A stretch of 64,000 nucleotides of DNA from Vibrio gallaecicus (GCF_024347495.1 NZ_AP025491.1:992001-1056000); one strand, 5' to 3'; shown: positions 1-8,781, counted from the stretch's first letter. The notes: generated by a model from the sequence alone, not told the origin. Program-made: numbers and translations.

Positions 1-398
1 GAGAAACCGAGCTTTTCCCAAAGCATAACCGCTACTTTATTAGTCGACACTACACTATTAAATTGCATAGCATCAAAGCCAAATTCAACTGCTTTCTTTT
101 GTGAGTGCTCACACATAAGGCGAGCAATTCCTTTGCCTCTAGCTTCACTTGATACCATATAGCCACAGTTACAAATATGACTACTTGGACCCATAGCATT
201 TGGCTTAATGTAATAAGTACCGAGAACAACGTCATTTTCAACAAACACATAAGCTTTTAATGGCATTTCACACCACAAGGAATAAGCATCTTCCAGTGTC
301 ATATTTGGTTCAAACGCGTAAGTTTCTTGAGCTTGGATCACCATAGAAAATGTTGACCAAAATGACTCAAAATCTAATTTTGTGATTTCTCTAATCAT
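1..398 (-). CDS. GNAT N-acetyltransferase (3' end cut by window edge)
   Basis: Near-identical to the complete 161-residue gene at 44837-45322, so the missing C-terminus can be inferred from it. The visible part begins at an ATG (398) and includes the acetyl-CoA loop (region reading ARGKGIARLM) and the N-terminal MIREITKFDFESFW. GNAT enzymes transfer acetyl from acetyl-CoA to amines; the substrate here is unknown. The cassette's own attC lies outside the window. Being one of two copies 45 kb apart, it shows cassette duplication. Confidence 0.9.
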   Translation of the reverse strand, partial: MIREITKLDFESFWSTFSMVIQAQETYAFEPNMTLEDAYSLWCEMPLKAYVFVENDVVLGTYYIKPNAMGPSSHICNCGYMVSSEARGKGIARLMCEHSQKKAVEFGFDAMQFNSVVSTNKVAVMLWEKLGF

Positions 399-417
399 GA
401 AATCCCTCCCGAGAACA

Positions 418-538
418 TAACGCCGCGTTAAGTAGTGAGCAACGCTACCACCGAACCTAAACCATTGCACCGTAACACCAAAACTCTACTTGAACTGAGA
501 ATGCCGAGCGTTGGGAATCTGTCTTAAACGCTTTGTTA
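418..538 (-). repeat. attC, class A, 121 bp
   Basis: R' at 418 (TAACGCC) and R'' ending at 538 (TTTGTTA) bracket an imperfect palindrome. Closes the cassette of the membrane gene at 558-860. Confidence 0.97.
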
Positions 539-557
539 TGTGGGCACTATAGTTCGT

Positions 558-860
558 TTAGGGGTTGAACAAACCTTTAAAGAGCATAAGACAAATAATT
601 ACAGGAACTCCCCCTAACAGCCAACCTAATACTGTAAAAAAGATACCTGAATAGATTAATTTCTCACCTGAAAATTGAGAAACTAGCTTTACACTGAGAT
701 AGGAAGAAACGAGAAATCCTGATATCACGAACAGTACAACAAGGCTTATTATAGGATGACCCACACTCTCACCGTAAACCAACATATAAGAGCCAATAAT
801 CCCAGAAAAAGAAATTACTGGAACTAAGTATAAAATCAGAAACTTAACTACTGTGCTCAT
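558..860 (-). CDS. Small membrane protein, 100 aa (copy 1 of 2)
   Basis: Family not recognised. Three hydrophobic segments (about residues 4-28, 36-56 and 70-95) predict an inner-membrane protein. The start is taken at the ATG at 860, which has AGAGGAAG just upstream; an upstream in-frame ATG at 908 lies in the attC and lacks a ribosome site. Nearly identical to 18884-19186, with only a few substitutions (such as E/D and G/D in the loop after the second segment), so the cassette was recently duplicated. No motif suggests a function. Confidence 0.75.
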   Translation of the reverse strand: MSTVVKFLILYLVPVISFSGIIGSYMLVYGESVGHPIISLVVLFVISGFLVSSYLSVKLVSQFSGEKLIYSGIFFTVLGWLLGGVPVIICLMLFKGLFNP

Positions 861-898
861 ACTTCCTCTAACGATACCGATATGCTGCCTTGCCCTCA

Positions 899-1017
899 TA
901 ACGCCCAATTAAGTAGCTGACAACGCTACCAATACACTCAAATTTACCACCTTAATCACTGAAGCTAAACCGAGTTGAGAATGCCAAGCGTTGACAGTCT
1001 GCTTAAATTGCTTGTTA
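899..1017 (-). repeat. attC, class B, 119 bp
   Basis: Closes the cassette of the membrane gene at 1072-1416. The commonest attC class in this window. Confidence 0.97.
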
Positions 1018-1071
1018 GCTGTATTTATTACACTCACTAGCTGAAATTATTAGCGTCATTTTCACTTAGAA

Positions 1072-1416
1072 TCACAGTGTTAATAAATACACTTTGAATA
1101 CTAAACTAATGTTTATAAATATGGTTAATGCACTAAATAGATAATTAAATCTGCGAATTTCATAATAACCCGACATAAACATGCCAACAAAAGCGGCTAA
1201 CATAAAATAGATACCTTCAAGGACGCCGCTCTCTTCACCAACACCTATAAAATACAAAGCAAGTGTCAGGAGTAAAGCTCCCCCTAAACTTCCAATTGAA
1301 GATAAGAAACCAAAGATTGGATTTGAATACCCATACCCTTCTGTTTGAATCTCTTGCTGTACAAGGAAATTGGTTCCTGAAAAATAGCCCATTAAGAAAC
1401 CCATAAAATAAATCAC
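1072..1416 (-). CDS. Small membrane protein, 114 aa
   Basis: Not recognised. About four hydrophobic segments fill the protein (VIYFMGFLMGYF at the N-terminus, then three more), with a short EIRRFNY loop before the last. A GTG start at 1416 is chosen because GGAGG sits five bases upstream; the in-frame ATG at 1428 overlaps that ribosome site and would lack its own. The gene is alone in its cassette with no visible promoter. Confidence 0.65.
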   Translation of the reverse strand: MIYFMGFLMGYFSGTNFLVQQEIQTEGYGYSNPIFGFLSSIGSLGGALLLTLALYFIGVGEESGVLEGIYFMLAAFVGMFMSGYYEIRRFNYLFSALTIFINISLVFKVYLLTL

Positions 1417-1477
1417 TATTTCCTCCATATTCAATTAAATACACATTTTAAGTGGTCGTTGGATTTAAAGATACAGC

Positions 1478-1599
1478 TAACGCCGCGTTAAGTAGTGAGC
1501 AACGCCACCACCCTACCTAAAACCTTGCCACCTTAAACACTAAAGCTGACCCAAACTGAAAATGACGAGCGTTGGGAATCTGTCTTAAACGCTTTGTTA
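1478..1599 (-). repeat. attC, class A, 122 bp
   Basis: Closes the Nudix cassette; its R'' supplies that gene's TAA stop. Confidence 0.97.
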
Positions 1600-2010
1600 G
1601 GCGATGTTTCCACCAAGCAGTGACTTAGCTTCTAACCAACGTACAACGACCAGTGCCGCAACAGAACATACACTTGCATCTTGCCCGTCAATAAACCTAA
1701 GTTCTTCAATTTCGGCATCTGGCTGCAACTCACCTGAGTACTCAGCAAAATAACAGGTTAGCTTAACTGACACACCTTCTGCCTTTCCATCAGCTTGAGC
1801 TGTAAAGGTTTCCATGTATTCAATGCTACCAAGTGTTAAATCGACTGATAGCTCTTCCTGAATTTCACGCGCTAAAGCATCAATATCGCTTTCACCAATT
1901 TCACGCTTACCGCCAGGTAGGTAAAACAACTCTTTGCCTTTCGATCTTACAGCTAAAAGCTTGCCATCTTTGATGAGTACCCATGCCAACTTATCAATTA
2001 CTTTACTCAT
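1597..2010 (-). CDS. Nudix hydrolase (MutT-like), 137 aa
   Basis: A complete Nudix box is visible at about residues 34-55 (GGKREIGES...AREIQEEL), matching GX5EX7REUXEEXGU with the metal-binding RE..EE glutamates present. Nudix enzymes hydrolyse nucleoside diphosphates linked to another group X; the substrate cannot be read here. Length is typical of small single-domain members. The stop codon is the TAA of the attC R'' box (1597-1599). Start ATG at 2010 follows AAGGTAGGGTT. Confidence 0.93.
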   Translation of the reverse strand: MSKVIDKLAWVLIKDGKLLAVRSKGKELFYLPGGKREIGESDIDALAREIQEELSVDLTLGSIEYMETFTAQADGKAEGVSVKLTCYFAEYSGELQPDAEIEELRFIDGQDASVCSVAALVVVRWLEAKSLLGGNIA

Positions 2011-2047
2011 AACCCTACCTTCAAACTTGAATCCTGCCTCAATCGCC

Positions 2048-2167
2048 TAACGCCCAATTAAGGTGTGAGCCACGCGACCACGACACTGAATTTGGACGCC
2101 GTAAACATTGAACTTGACCCAAACCAAAAATGCCAAGCGTGGGGAATCACTCTTAAATTGCTTGTTA
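2048..2167 (-). repeat. attC, class C, 120 bp
   Basis: Contains the 'ggtgtgagccacgc' arm shared with 3665-3784. Closes the cassette of 2191-2775. Confidence 0.97.
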
Positions 2168-2190
2168 TGAAAATACTCACCACGCCCACA

Positions 2191-2775
2191 TTACCTCTTA
2201 ACACCCAGTAATATTGTACATTCTGAACGACCAGGAAAATGAAAACTTGAGCACAAAAAACCATTTTCCGAAATGTGAGCCATTAACTTTTTATTTGTGG
2301 TTTCATACTCATTTAAATCGGTACTACCATGAGCGAGATAAATACCTCCAATAACAACACCCAACTCCTGAGCTTCCATAAAGTCGAGTGCCAAATTCTT
2401 ACTATTGAAAGCAAAGAGATACTCTGATGATTGGTTGAGATTCCTAATGTCAGCTATATCGATATTATTTGGCATTTCATCAGAGAACAGCTTATCGGCA
2501 ATATTTAAGACAACATCATGGATAACTGCTAAATCATTTGATGGGCTTTCAAAAACAACCATTTCAAGACTGTAACTCTCACAGAGTTGAGACAACGTTG
2601 TAGTTTGTTCAGGAAATAAACCTGATACAAAGAACGCATCAAATTTAGAGTTCAATAAAGGTGAAAATTCGATATTTTCATGAGGAATAAAGCTTCCATT
2701 TGACACCGAATCTAACTTCGGAAGTGAAATAGCTAATTTCAATTCATCCATATCTATTTCTGCTGGTTCAAACAT
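2191..2775 (-). CDS. Hypothetical protein, 194 aa
   Basis: Not recognised. Soluble and acidic, with no signal peptide or membrane segment. The C-terminal half has alternating hydrophobic stretches (LGVVIGGIYLAHGS and FHFPGRSECTILLGV), suggesting an alpha/beta fold. ATG at 2775 follows AAGTAAGGAATGCG. The flanking cassette ends read ATGAAAAT and ATTTTCAT, a clear cassette-specific terminal inverted repeat. Confidence 0.75.
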   Translation of the reverse strand: MFEPAEIDMDELKLAISLPKLDSVSNGSFIPHENIEFSPLLNSKFDAFFVSGLFPEQTTTLSQLCESYSLEMVVFESPSNDLAVIHDVVLNIADKLFSDEMPNNIDIADIRNLNQSSEYLFAFNSKNLALDFMEAQELGVVIGGIYLAHGSTDLNEYETTNKKLMAHISENGFLCSSFHFPGRSECTILLGVKR

Positions 2776-2801
2776 CGCATTCCTTACTTATTCGATTTTC
2801 A

Positions 2802-2921
2802 TAACGCCCAATTAAGTTGCAGACCAACGCAAACCTGAACTCAAAGCAACGCACCGATTACACCAAAACCATTTGGAGCTGAAAATGCCGCGCGTTGGCT
2901 GTCAGCTTAAATTGCTTGTTA
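2802..2921 (-). repeat. attC, class F, 120 bp
   Basis: Distinct arm 'aagttgcagaccaacgc', shared only with 31509-31628. Closes the DUF429 cassette and supplies its stop codon. Confidence 0.97.
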
Positions 2922-3644
2922 TATGCATTTCACCTGCGGAACCCATATATAACCATGCGCAATATCACCATAAGTCACACTTAAAACTCGAATCTGATAT
3001 AAGCCTGCTATGTACAAGCATATGATTGAATCTAGAGCATCTTCGTTACTTTTAAGAGCACGACCTCTAAGGCTTTTGATGTGCGGTTCCGATAGGTATA
3101 CCTTCAACTCTTCTGGAATTTCAAGTGATAGAACGCTTGAACTTTCAAGAGTTGTTATAAAATTCGCTAGTTTTATTTGCCCCTCTTTTTTATCAGCTAC
3201 ACTTCCTTTTTTATAAGCAAGTCTCTCCTGCAAATCAAAGCATTCAATGATAGCAGGATGAGGATAGCACTCTATTTGCCATCGTTTCAAAGATAAGTGT
3301 TGAAGTCCTAATGAGCTTAGAGACGATGAGAGGTTTACGCTTAAAGCATCAGGATAAAGTGACAAGTTAGAAGTATGACAAGAAGCTTTTCTTGCCCCAT
3401 AATCACGACTAAGTGATTTCTCACATTCCCTTTGCCCTGTTTGATTCTTAATTACTAAGGGGGCATCGATTGCAACACCACATATTTCTTTTTGGCTTGC
3501 AATGATCTCTAGAATTTCAGATATGCCAAAGATCGCAGGTTCAAGCTGATTTAATCTCAGGTTGCTGCCGCTTAGAGTTCCAATCGCGATAGCTGACGGA
3601 TTCTTTTCACCGTGCCAAGCTAAGTCAATTCCTGCTAACTTCAT
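2919..3644 (-). CDS. DUF429 family protein (RNase H-like fold), 241 aa
   Basis: Shows the DUF429 landmarks in order: GIDLAW at the N-terminus, IDAPL, an R-CE box, YPHPA, and DALDSIICLYIA near the end. The conserved Asp residues (GID, IDA, DALD) fit the RNase H-like metal site proposed for the family; no activity is established here. The start is the second of two ATGs (3644) because it is better spaced from GAGG. Stop is the attC R'' TAA. Confidence 0.85.
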   Translation of the reverse strand: MKLAGIDLAWHGEKNPSAIAIGTLSGSNLRLNQLEPAIFGISEILEIIASQKEICGVAIDAPLVIKNQTGQRECEKSLSRDYGARKASCHTSNLSLYPDALSVNLSSSLSSLGLQHLSLKRWQIECYPHPAIIECFDLQERLAYKKGSVADKKEGQIKLANFITTLESSSVLSLEIPEELKVYLSEPHIKSLRGRALKSNEDALDSIICLYIAGLYQIRVLSVTYGDIAHGYIWVPQVKCI

Positions 3645-3664
3645 CATTTCCTCTTTCCTGCATA

Positions 3665-3784
3665 TAACGCCCAATTAAGGTGTGAGCCACGCAACTACAA
3701 CACTCAACTTGGACGCCGTAAACACTAAACTAAACCCAAACCAAAAATGCCAAGCGTGGGGAATCACTCTTGAATTGTTTGTTA
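3665..3784 (-). repeat. attC, class C, 120 bp
   Basis: Close relative of 2048-2167. Closes the DUF2199 cassette. Confidence 0.97.
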
Positions 3785-3790
3785 GCTTAC

Positions 3791-4264
3791 TCACCCACCG
3801 TTAAATACATGAACCCTTTCAAGCGATATTCCATTCTCTTGCTCTTTCGTTAGCAAATGTCCCTTTTCCATTACCTGGAATGTCGGTCTTTGAGTGCCAT
3901 CACCTAGTCTAACCTGAACTTTCATACCTCTTGTTTCTGGGTAGTTTGGTAAACTATTAGCTACTGCCCCCGAAAAGGGTGATTCATTGCTATTATCGAA
4001 GTCGAATTTTTCAAAATAATTGAAAAAATCACCTTGCGAAACTTCAACCCAAATTCCCCAACCAAAACATTTTTTAACTGCATGGACAGGCAAATACAAA
4101 ACTCCTCGAATAAAGTATCTTGAATCCAAACGACATAAATCTGAATGTGTTTGTGCTCGTTCATCTCGTACTTCATCACTGAGTTCCCAAATTTCATCAG
4201 GCATTTGATATGACTTATCAAAAACAAAGTCGCCGATTTCTTTTCCACAGCACCCACATTTCAT
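3791..4264 (-). CDS. DUF2199 domain protein, 157 aa
   Basis: N-terminal CGCCG zinc-ribbon-like Cys cluster, then D-x-C-x-D and YFIRGVLYLPVH followed by FGWGIWVEVS, the pattern I associate with DUF2199 proteins of unknown function. Soluble. ATG at 4264 is preceded by AAAAGGAG. Length is typical of the family. It has its own cassette with no promoter evident. Confidence 0.8.
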   Translation of the reverse strand: MKCGCCGKEIGDFVFDKSYQMPDEIWELSDEVRDERAQTHSDLCRLDSRYFIRGVLYLPVHAVKKCFGWGIWVEVSQGDFFNYFEKFDFDNSNESPFSGAVANSLPNYPETRGMKVQVRLGDGTQRPTFQVMEKGHLLTKEQENGISLERVHVFNGG

Positions 4265-4282
4265 TTGTAACTCCTTTTAAGC

Positions 4283-4401
4283 TAACGCCCAATTAAGTAG
4301 CTGACAACGCTACCAATGCACTCAAACTTACCACCTAAATCACCGAAGCTAAATCGAACTAAAAATGCCAAGCGTTGGCAGTCTGCTTAAATTGCTTGTT
4401 A
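4283..4401 (-). repeat. attC, class B, 119 bp
   Basis: Closes the two-gene cassette 4399-5177 and supplies the downstream gene's stop. Confidence 0.97.
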
Positions 4402-4863
4402 TGTGTGTTCTAACGAAGCTTTTGAGCCTAACTTTTCAATTAAACCACTTGGAGGATCCAAGAAGAATAGATAGTCAAAACCATGCACTGCACAAGCAAT
4501 GACCGAATCATCTTTGAAGAACCGCCAGCCAGATACACCCTCATTACTTGCTAACAAGTCATCAAGTAAATGTGCTCCCATGCGACTTACTATAACTTGT
4601 GTACTGTCATGATTTAACTCCCAAAGCTTCTGCTTTCGGATATAAGGTTCGTTGTTATAACTAACAATTATTGGTGCATTCTCTTCACCTAAGAAGAATG
4701 GTGCTAGTGATTCAATAAGTTTTCTCTGATATTCATTGGCGAAACCTGTATTCTTTTCATCAAAATCAACCGAAAATTTATTACAACCAACAGCAAAAGC
4801 GTATTCAACGATCCACTTTGACGACCTGAAATCTATCACCTCATCAGATATATTAAGAATCAT
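4399..4863 (-). CDS. Hypothetical protein, 154 aa (second gene of a two-gene cassette)
   Basis: Not recognised; soluble. Start ATG at 4863 shares one base with the stop of the upstream gene (TGATG) and has GGAGGAAATT before it, so the two are probably translationally coupled. C-terminal stretch HGFDYLFFLDPPSGLIEKLG. Stop is the attC R'' TAA. A coupled pair in one cassette could be a toxin/antitoxin or a subunit pair, but nothing in either sequence proves that. Confidence 0.75.
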   Translation of the reverse strand: MILNISDEVIDFRSSKWIVEYAFAVGCNKFSVDFDEKNTGFANEYQRKLIESLAPFFLGEENAPIIVSYNNEPYIRKQKLWELNHDSTQVIVSRMGAHLLDDLLASNEGVSGWRFFKDDSVIACAVHGFDYLFFLDPPSGLIEKLGSKASLEHT

Positions 4864-5177
4864 CAATTTCCTCCAAACATGGCATCAAGGATACCGTAGA
4901 CGTATTCATGACAATATGAATTCCCGCCTAAATGTAATATTTGATCATCTTTAGATAAGAAAGTTAAATAAGGAAAAGCCTCTATGTCATCAAACTTAAC
5001 TTCAGCTGAATTGTCGATCATAGTTGCCATTTCAAATGCTATTTTGCCAGTTAATTCTTTTAGCTGATCACCTTTGATACCAGCGCTTTCAAGATGGTCT
5101 GCAATTCGACTAATCATAACCCCAGTAAAGATCTCTTGCTGTTCAGTATAATTTCCTGGATCAGGTGCTAATTTCAT
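4863..5177 (-). CDS. Hypothetical protein, 104 aa (first gene of a two-gene cassette)
   Basis: Not recognised. Mainly helical N-terminal half (EIFTGVMISRIADHLESAG) followed by FDDIEAFPYLTFL. Start chosen at ATG 5177; the frame stays open upstream through the attC, but those residues are only attC translated. Overlaps the start of the next gene by one base. The pair is the only clean coupled two-ORF cassette in the window apart from the DUF6932 locus. Confidence 0.7.
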   Translation of the reverse strand: MKLAPDPGNYTEQQEIFTGVMISRIADHLESAGIKGDQLKELTGKIAFEMATMIDNSAEVKFDDIEAFPYLTFLSKDDQILHLGGNSYCHEYVYGILDAMFGGN

Positions 5178-5192
5178 AAAACCTCTTACACA

Positions 5193-5314
5193 TAACGCTG
5201 CGTTAAGTAGTGAGCAACGCCTGCCACCTAACCTAAACCATTGCACCGTAAACACCAAAACTGACTTGAACTGAAAATGCCGAGCGTTGGGAATCTGTCT
5301 TAAACGCTTTGTTA
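5193..5314 (-). repeat. attC, class A, 122 bp
   Basis: R' is TAACGCTG, a one-base departure from TAACGCCG. Closes ORF-less repeat cassette copy 1. Confidence 0.96.
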
Positions 5315-5758
5315 GTTTGCTTACATGATGCAGCCAAAGTTTAGCGCCAAGGTGCTGAATTGGTTACAAAACTACTGGCTTTGAACGCAGATGTAAAACT
5401 GAAAACTACGGAACTCCAACCCAGACAACAAAACGCACTTAGCTAAGAAGCGACATACGATAAACAACCACAGTTTGAAGTACTTGGGCTGACAAAGGAT
5501 TCATGCGACCAACCTGATAACCAAGTGCGACAAAGCCATTTGTTAACGAGTTAGACACAAAAAAAAGAAGCCGCGCGAGATGCACTAAGTGACCAAAATT
5601 ACTGATGCAGAGAAATGAATAACGTTGAACTCACAGAGCTGAAAGACAACCTGCGCGCGATAAGATTTGGTTGCACAACTTTCGGAAAACGAACAGGTGT
5701 AAAGCACAGAAACCAGACTAGGCTTTTTGACCATAAACGCCTTTCTACTTTTGCAAAC
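5315..5758 (-). repeat. ORF-less repeat cassette, copy 1 of 16
   Basis: 444 bp between attC sites, with ends GTTTGC and GCAAAC complementary to each other. No open frame of credible length on either strand. Aligns by eye with 15 other cassettes in the window along its full length, with point and small indel differences. Confidence 0.92.
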
Positions 5759-5877
5759 TAACGCCCAATTAAGTAGCTGACAACGCTACCAATACACCCA
5801 AATTTACCACCGAAATCACTGAAGCTGAACCGAACTAAAAATGCCAAGCGTTGACAGTCTTCTTAAATTGCTTGTTA
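5759..5877 (-). repeat. attC, class B, 119 bp
   Basis: Closes the cassette of the broken GNAT at 5875-6390 and carries that gene's terminal stop codon. Confidence 0.97.
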
Positions 5878-6390
5878 TGATTGTGGTCGGGGAATCGTAT
5901 ATTCGTAAAAGGACACACCACTTTCATTTGTTGGTTGCTCTATAAAGCCTAACTTTTTAAGTAAGTTAGCTGAAGCAACATTAGATTTTTCAACGCCACC
6001 AACAAGCTTTAACCAAGGCTCAGTATTAACTACTTCTTCGATAAAGCTTTTCAGTAGCTCACTCGCCAGCCCTTTACCCCAATATTTTTCATTGAGTAAG
6101 TAACCTATGTGCGCGTCACTTTCGTTCTCTACATAGGCGAACAGAAAACCGATTAACTCTTATGCCTCAGATTTCACTTGAAGTAATCGACTCTCCGACA
6201 ACATTCGGTCGAGCCAAACTCGTGCCAATTCACAGGAAGTAATACCATGAAAATATGGGGGCAAGTTTTCAACAGCTAATGGCGTTAGAATACTAGGAAT
6301 CTCTTCGATCAGAACTGAGCGCTCAGTTAACGAAAGATCACCTGAGATTTCAGCAACTCTCAGCCTCTGAGTTTCAAACGATATTGTCAT
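5875..6390 (-). pseudogene. GNAT (RimJ/RimL-like) acetyltransferase with internal stop
   Basis: Translation from ATG 6390 runs MTISFETQRLRVAEI to a TAA at 6160-6162. The same frame then continues without another stop (ELIGFLFAYVENESDAHIGY, then NEKYWGKGLASELL, the acetyl-CoA loop) to the TAA in attC R'' at 5875-5877. Joined length is about 171 codons, normal for a RimJ/RimL-type GNAT. A single nonsense change explains the break. The N-terminal 76 residues alone lack the CoA-binding core, so the protein is probably inactive unless the stop is suppressed. Confidence 0.88.
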
Positions 6391-6417
6391 AAAACCTGCC
6401 TATTTCGATAAAAATCA

Positions 6418-6539
6418 TAACGCCCAATTAAGGGGTGAGCAACGCTACCACCCAACCTAAAGCATTGTACCGTAAACACTAAAATTGAAGTAGAAACAAA
6501 AATGCCAAGCGTTGGGAATCCCTCTTAAATTGTTTGTTA
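6418..6539 (-). repeat. attC, singleton class, 122 bp
   Basis: Arms 'cccaattaaggggtgag' and 'ccctcttaaattg' match no other site here exactly. Closes the cassette of 6537-7220. Confidence 0.96.
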
Positions 6540-7220
6540 GCACTCTGGGCTTTCAAGACGACACATTAAGTGATTGAACTCGTGATATAAGTCAGACTCA
6601 AGAGTGTCAGTATACTCGTCAAAGTCATAGGACACTCCCTTAAACATTGTATCTAAGTCTTGGACTAACTGAACAACGGGTAGCTCAACTTCTGTTGCCG
6701 CATGAAGACCCTTGTTAGATTTATGATATCGTGACCAAGTGGGTGCAACTTCATAGCGTTCAATCGACTCAATCACAGGATCAAGCAAGAAACTCGGCAT
6801 AGCAATATCGAGCTTTTTACAATTAACCTTTAAATCATCATATAACTTACTTATCTCATGACTACCTTCAAAGCGTTTTATTTGCTTATTCGAAGGCAAT
6901 TCAGATTTCTCGCTTTCGTCTAGCTGGTGTCGCATTTTCAACACCTCATAAGCCAAGCTAAGTAGATCCTTTAATTTAAGTTCGGTTGCATGACGAACCA
7001 TATAGAAAATAGGCAGACCAAACTCATCGAGCTGATTAGTCGAAATAGCGTTATCTAATAGGACTTTTGCAGAATTTAGGTATGCTCGTGAATAGCAGGG
7101 CTGTCGAAAACTGCCACCAAACCTAGATACTCCATTTTCAAGATCTTGTGCGACCTGACCTTCAGGCTTACCAAAAACTATAACGTCGGTATCTTGTTTG
7201 GAATCTTTAGCGTAAATCAT
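6537..7220 (-). CDS. Hypothetical protein, 227 aa, possible HEPN-like helical protein
   Basis: Largely alpha-helical. A segment near residue 75 (YMVRHATELKLKDLLSLAY) has the RHxxELxLK pattern seen in some HEPN-like and related bacterial proteins, but no RX4-6H catalytic motif is evident, so family placement is tentative. GGGAGGTAGA precedes ATG 7220. Stop is the attC R'' TAA. A role in RNA targeting or immunity is only an inference from that pattern. Confidence 0.7.
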   Translation of the reverse strand: MIYAKDSKQDTDVIVFGKPEGQVAQDLENGVSRFGGSFRQPCYSRAYLNSAKVLLDNAISTNQLDEFGLPIFYMVRHATELKLKDLLSLAYEVLKMRHQLDESEKSELPSNKQIKRFEGSHEISKLYDDLKVNCKKLDIAMPSFLLDPVIESIERYEVAPTWSRYHKSNKGLHAATEVELPVVQLVQDLDTMFKGVSYDFDEYTDTLESDLYHEFNHLMCRLESPEC

Positions 7221-7268
7221 TCTACCTCCCGTTTTCTAAGGTACTTGCTAGTTTGCGATTAAGAGTGC

Positions 7269-7387
7269 TAACGCCCAATTAAGTAGCTGACAACGCAAAC
7301 AATACACTTAAACTTACCACCAAAATCACTGAAGCTAAATCGACCTAAAAATGCCGAGCGTTGACAGTCTGCTTAAATTGCTTGTTA
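7269..7387 (-). repeat. attC, class B, 119 bp
   Basis: Left arm reads 'caacgcaaacaatac', a small variant. Closes the SUKH cassette. Confidence 0.97.
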
Positions 7388-7395
7388 TGTTCGAA

Positions 7396-7770
7396 CTATT
7401 CGACTTCAAACTCATTTAACAGTTTCTCGACAAACTCGTCCAAGCTATCAGAAAATAGATTACATTCCATTTTATTATGGTCGGTAAAACCGACAGAAAA
7501 TTTCGTGCTAGTGTGGCTAATTACGTAATAATCGCCAAAACCATTGTGACCAATAATAAAATAGTCTTCCGGCCACTTTTCTCCAAAATAACCACTGACT
7601 CTAACCTCTAGGTTTTCTGAGATTATTTCATCTGCATCGGTAAGAAAATGGAAGTCTTCTGCTTCAGTTCCAACTAAAGCTTCGGGGTAATTTAAAAGAG
7701 CCTGCTTGTAGCTTTTAGGAAGCACGATCCCCGTCTTTCTTTCAATTAAACTCAGTTCTTCTAACTTCAT
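7396..7770 (-). CDS. SMI1/KNR4 (SUKH) family protein, 124 aa
   Basis: Begins MKLEELSLIERKTGIVLPKSYKQALLNY, the typical SUKH opening (helix plus 'lP.sYk..l'), followed later by YFIIGHNGFGDYYVI, the family's core strand motif. SUKH proteins commonly act as immunity proteins against polymorphic toxins; no toxin lies nearby, so this would be an orphan immunity cassette. ATG 7770 is used; the upstream open frame is attC sequence. Confidence 0.85.
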   Translation of the reverse strand: MKLEELSLIERKTGIVLPKSYKQALLNYPEALVGTEAEDFHFLTDADEIISENLEVRVSGYFGEKWPEDYFIIGHNGFGDYYVISHTSTKFSVGFTDHNKMECNLFSDSLDEFVEKLLNEFEVE

Positions 7771-7786
7771 TATTTCTCCTAGAACA

Positions 7787-7905
7787 TAACGCCCAATTAA
7801 GTAGCTGACAACGCTACCAATACACTCAAACTTACCTCCGAAATCACTGAAGCCAAACCGAGTTGAAAATGCCAAACGTTGACAGTCTGCTTAAATTGTT
7901 TGTTA
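7787..7905 (-). repeat. attC, class B, 119 bp
   Basis: Closes the YbjQ-like cassette; its R'' gives that gene its stop. Confidence 0.97.
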
Positions 7906-8220
7906 TGTTCGTAACTTCACCGCTGTTCCGAAAGCCATAATCTCAGATGAGCCATCCATTATTGCACTCGTAGAGAACCGAATACCTACTACCGCGTCTG
8001 CACCTAAGTCAGTCGCTTCAGAAACTAGACGCTCAATAGCCGTGTCCCTAGCCTCTGAAAGCATTTCCGTATAGCCTTTTAGCTCACCGCCAACGATGCT
8101 TTTGAAACCAGCCATAATGTCTCGACCAACATGCTTTGTTTGGACAACATTTCCAGTCACAACACCCAAAATATCCTCAATCTCACGATTTGGAACACTT
8201 TCTGTAGTAGTAAAAATCAT
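7903..8220 (-). CDS. YbjQ/UPF0145 family protein, 105 aa
   Basis: Full-length match in pattern to the YbjQ/UPF0145 family: ILGVVTGNVV near the start, GGELKGYTEMLSEARD in the middle and ADAVVGIRF toward the end. The family is often annotated as heavy-metal-binding and forms small oligomers; its function is uncertain. Length is exactly in the family range. Stop TAA lies in attC R''. Confidence 0.92.
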   Translation of the reverse strand: MIFTTTESVPNREIEDILGVVTGNVVQTKHVGRDIMAGFKSIVGGELKGYTEMLSEARDTAIERLVSEATDLGADAVVGIRFSTSAIMDGSSEIMAFGTAVKLRT

Positions 8221-8238
8221 AATTTTCCCTCAAGAACA

Positions 8239-8357
8239 TAACGCCCAATTAAGTAGCTGACAACGCTACCAATACACTCGAATTTACCACCTAATTCACA
8301 GAAGCTAAACCGAGTTGAAAATGCCAAACGTTGACAGTCTGCTTAAATTGCTTGTTA
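8239..8357 (-). repeat. attC, class B, 119 bp
   Basis: Closes the cassette of 8355-8750 and supplies its stop. Confidence 0.97.
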
Positions 8358-8750
8358 GCTGTTTTTACTCATGGCCCACCTAAAGTCATCTAAAAAGGGC
8401 TTCAAACATGTTTGGTCAGTTTTAAATTTAATTATTAAATGTTGTGAATGTTCGCTGTACTCATCAAAGTTGGCACTTAAAATCACATGACCAAACGTAT
8501 TCAGTTCTAGCTTAATATAATGATCTGCATAGTCTTCTGATAATTCAGCACTACCTACCGACAAGTGACTCATCGCTTCTAGATCATTGAAGAATTTTGT
8601 AACGTTATCGAAAACAACAGATCCGTTATACCCAAACCCTCTAGAATTAATTGATACGTGACATTTCAGGCTATTAGCGAAAAATTTAATATTGGATAAT
8701 ACTAGACTTTTTGCCTCATCATTTGTCTTCAGTTCAACCATACATTTCAT
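8355..8750 (-). CDS. Hypothetical protein, 131 aa
   Basis: Soluble, beta-rich pattern with VVFDNVTKFFNDLEAM and HLIIKFKTDQTCLKPFLDDF near the C-terminus. This layout is reminiscent of WapI/DUF6228-type immunity proteins, but I cannot confirm it. Two ATGs lie close together (8750 and 8741) with no strong ribosome site; the first is taken. Stop in attC R''. Confidence 0.7.
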   Translation of the reverse strand: MKCMVELKTNDEAKSLVLSNIKFFANSLKCHVSINSRGFGYNGSVVFDNVTKFFNDLEAMSHLSVGSAELSEDYADHYIKLELNTFGHVILSANFDEYSEHSQHLIIKFKTDQTCLKPFLDDFRWAMSKNS

Positions 8751-8781
8751 TTAAAGTTATTCTCAATTTTCATGTAACAGC

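Noticed and set aside
5178..5258. N-terminal extensions such as MVFTVQWFRLGGRRCSLLNAALC in front of several genes (here, 14394, 31020 and others)
   Set aside because: These residues are the upstream attC translated in frame. Better starts with ribosome sites occur inside the cassettes.
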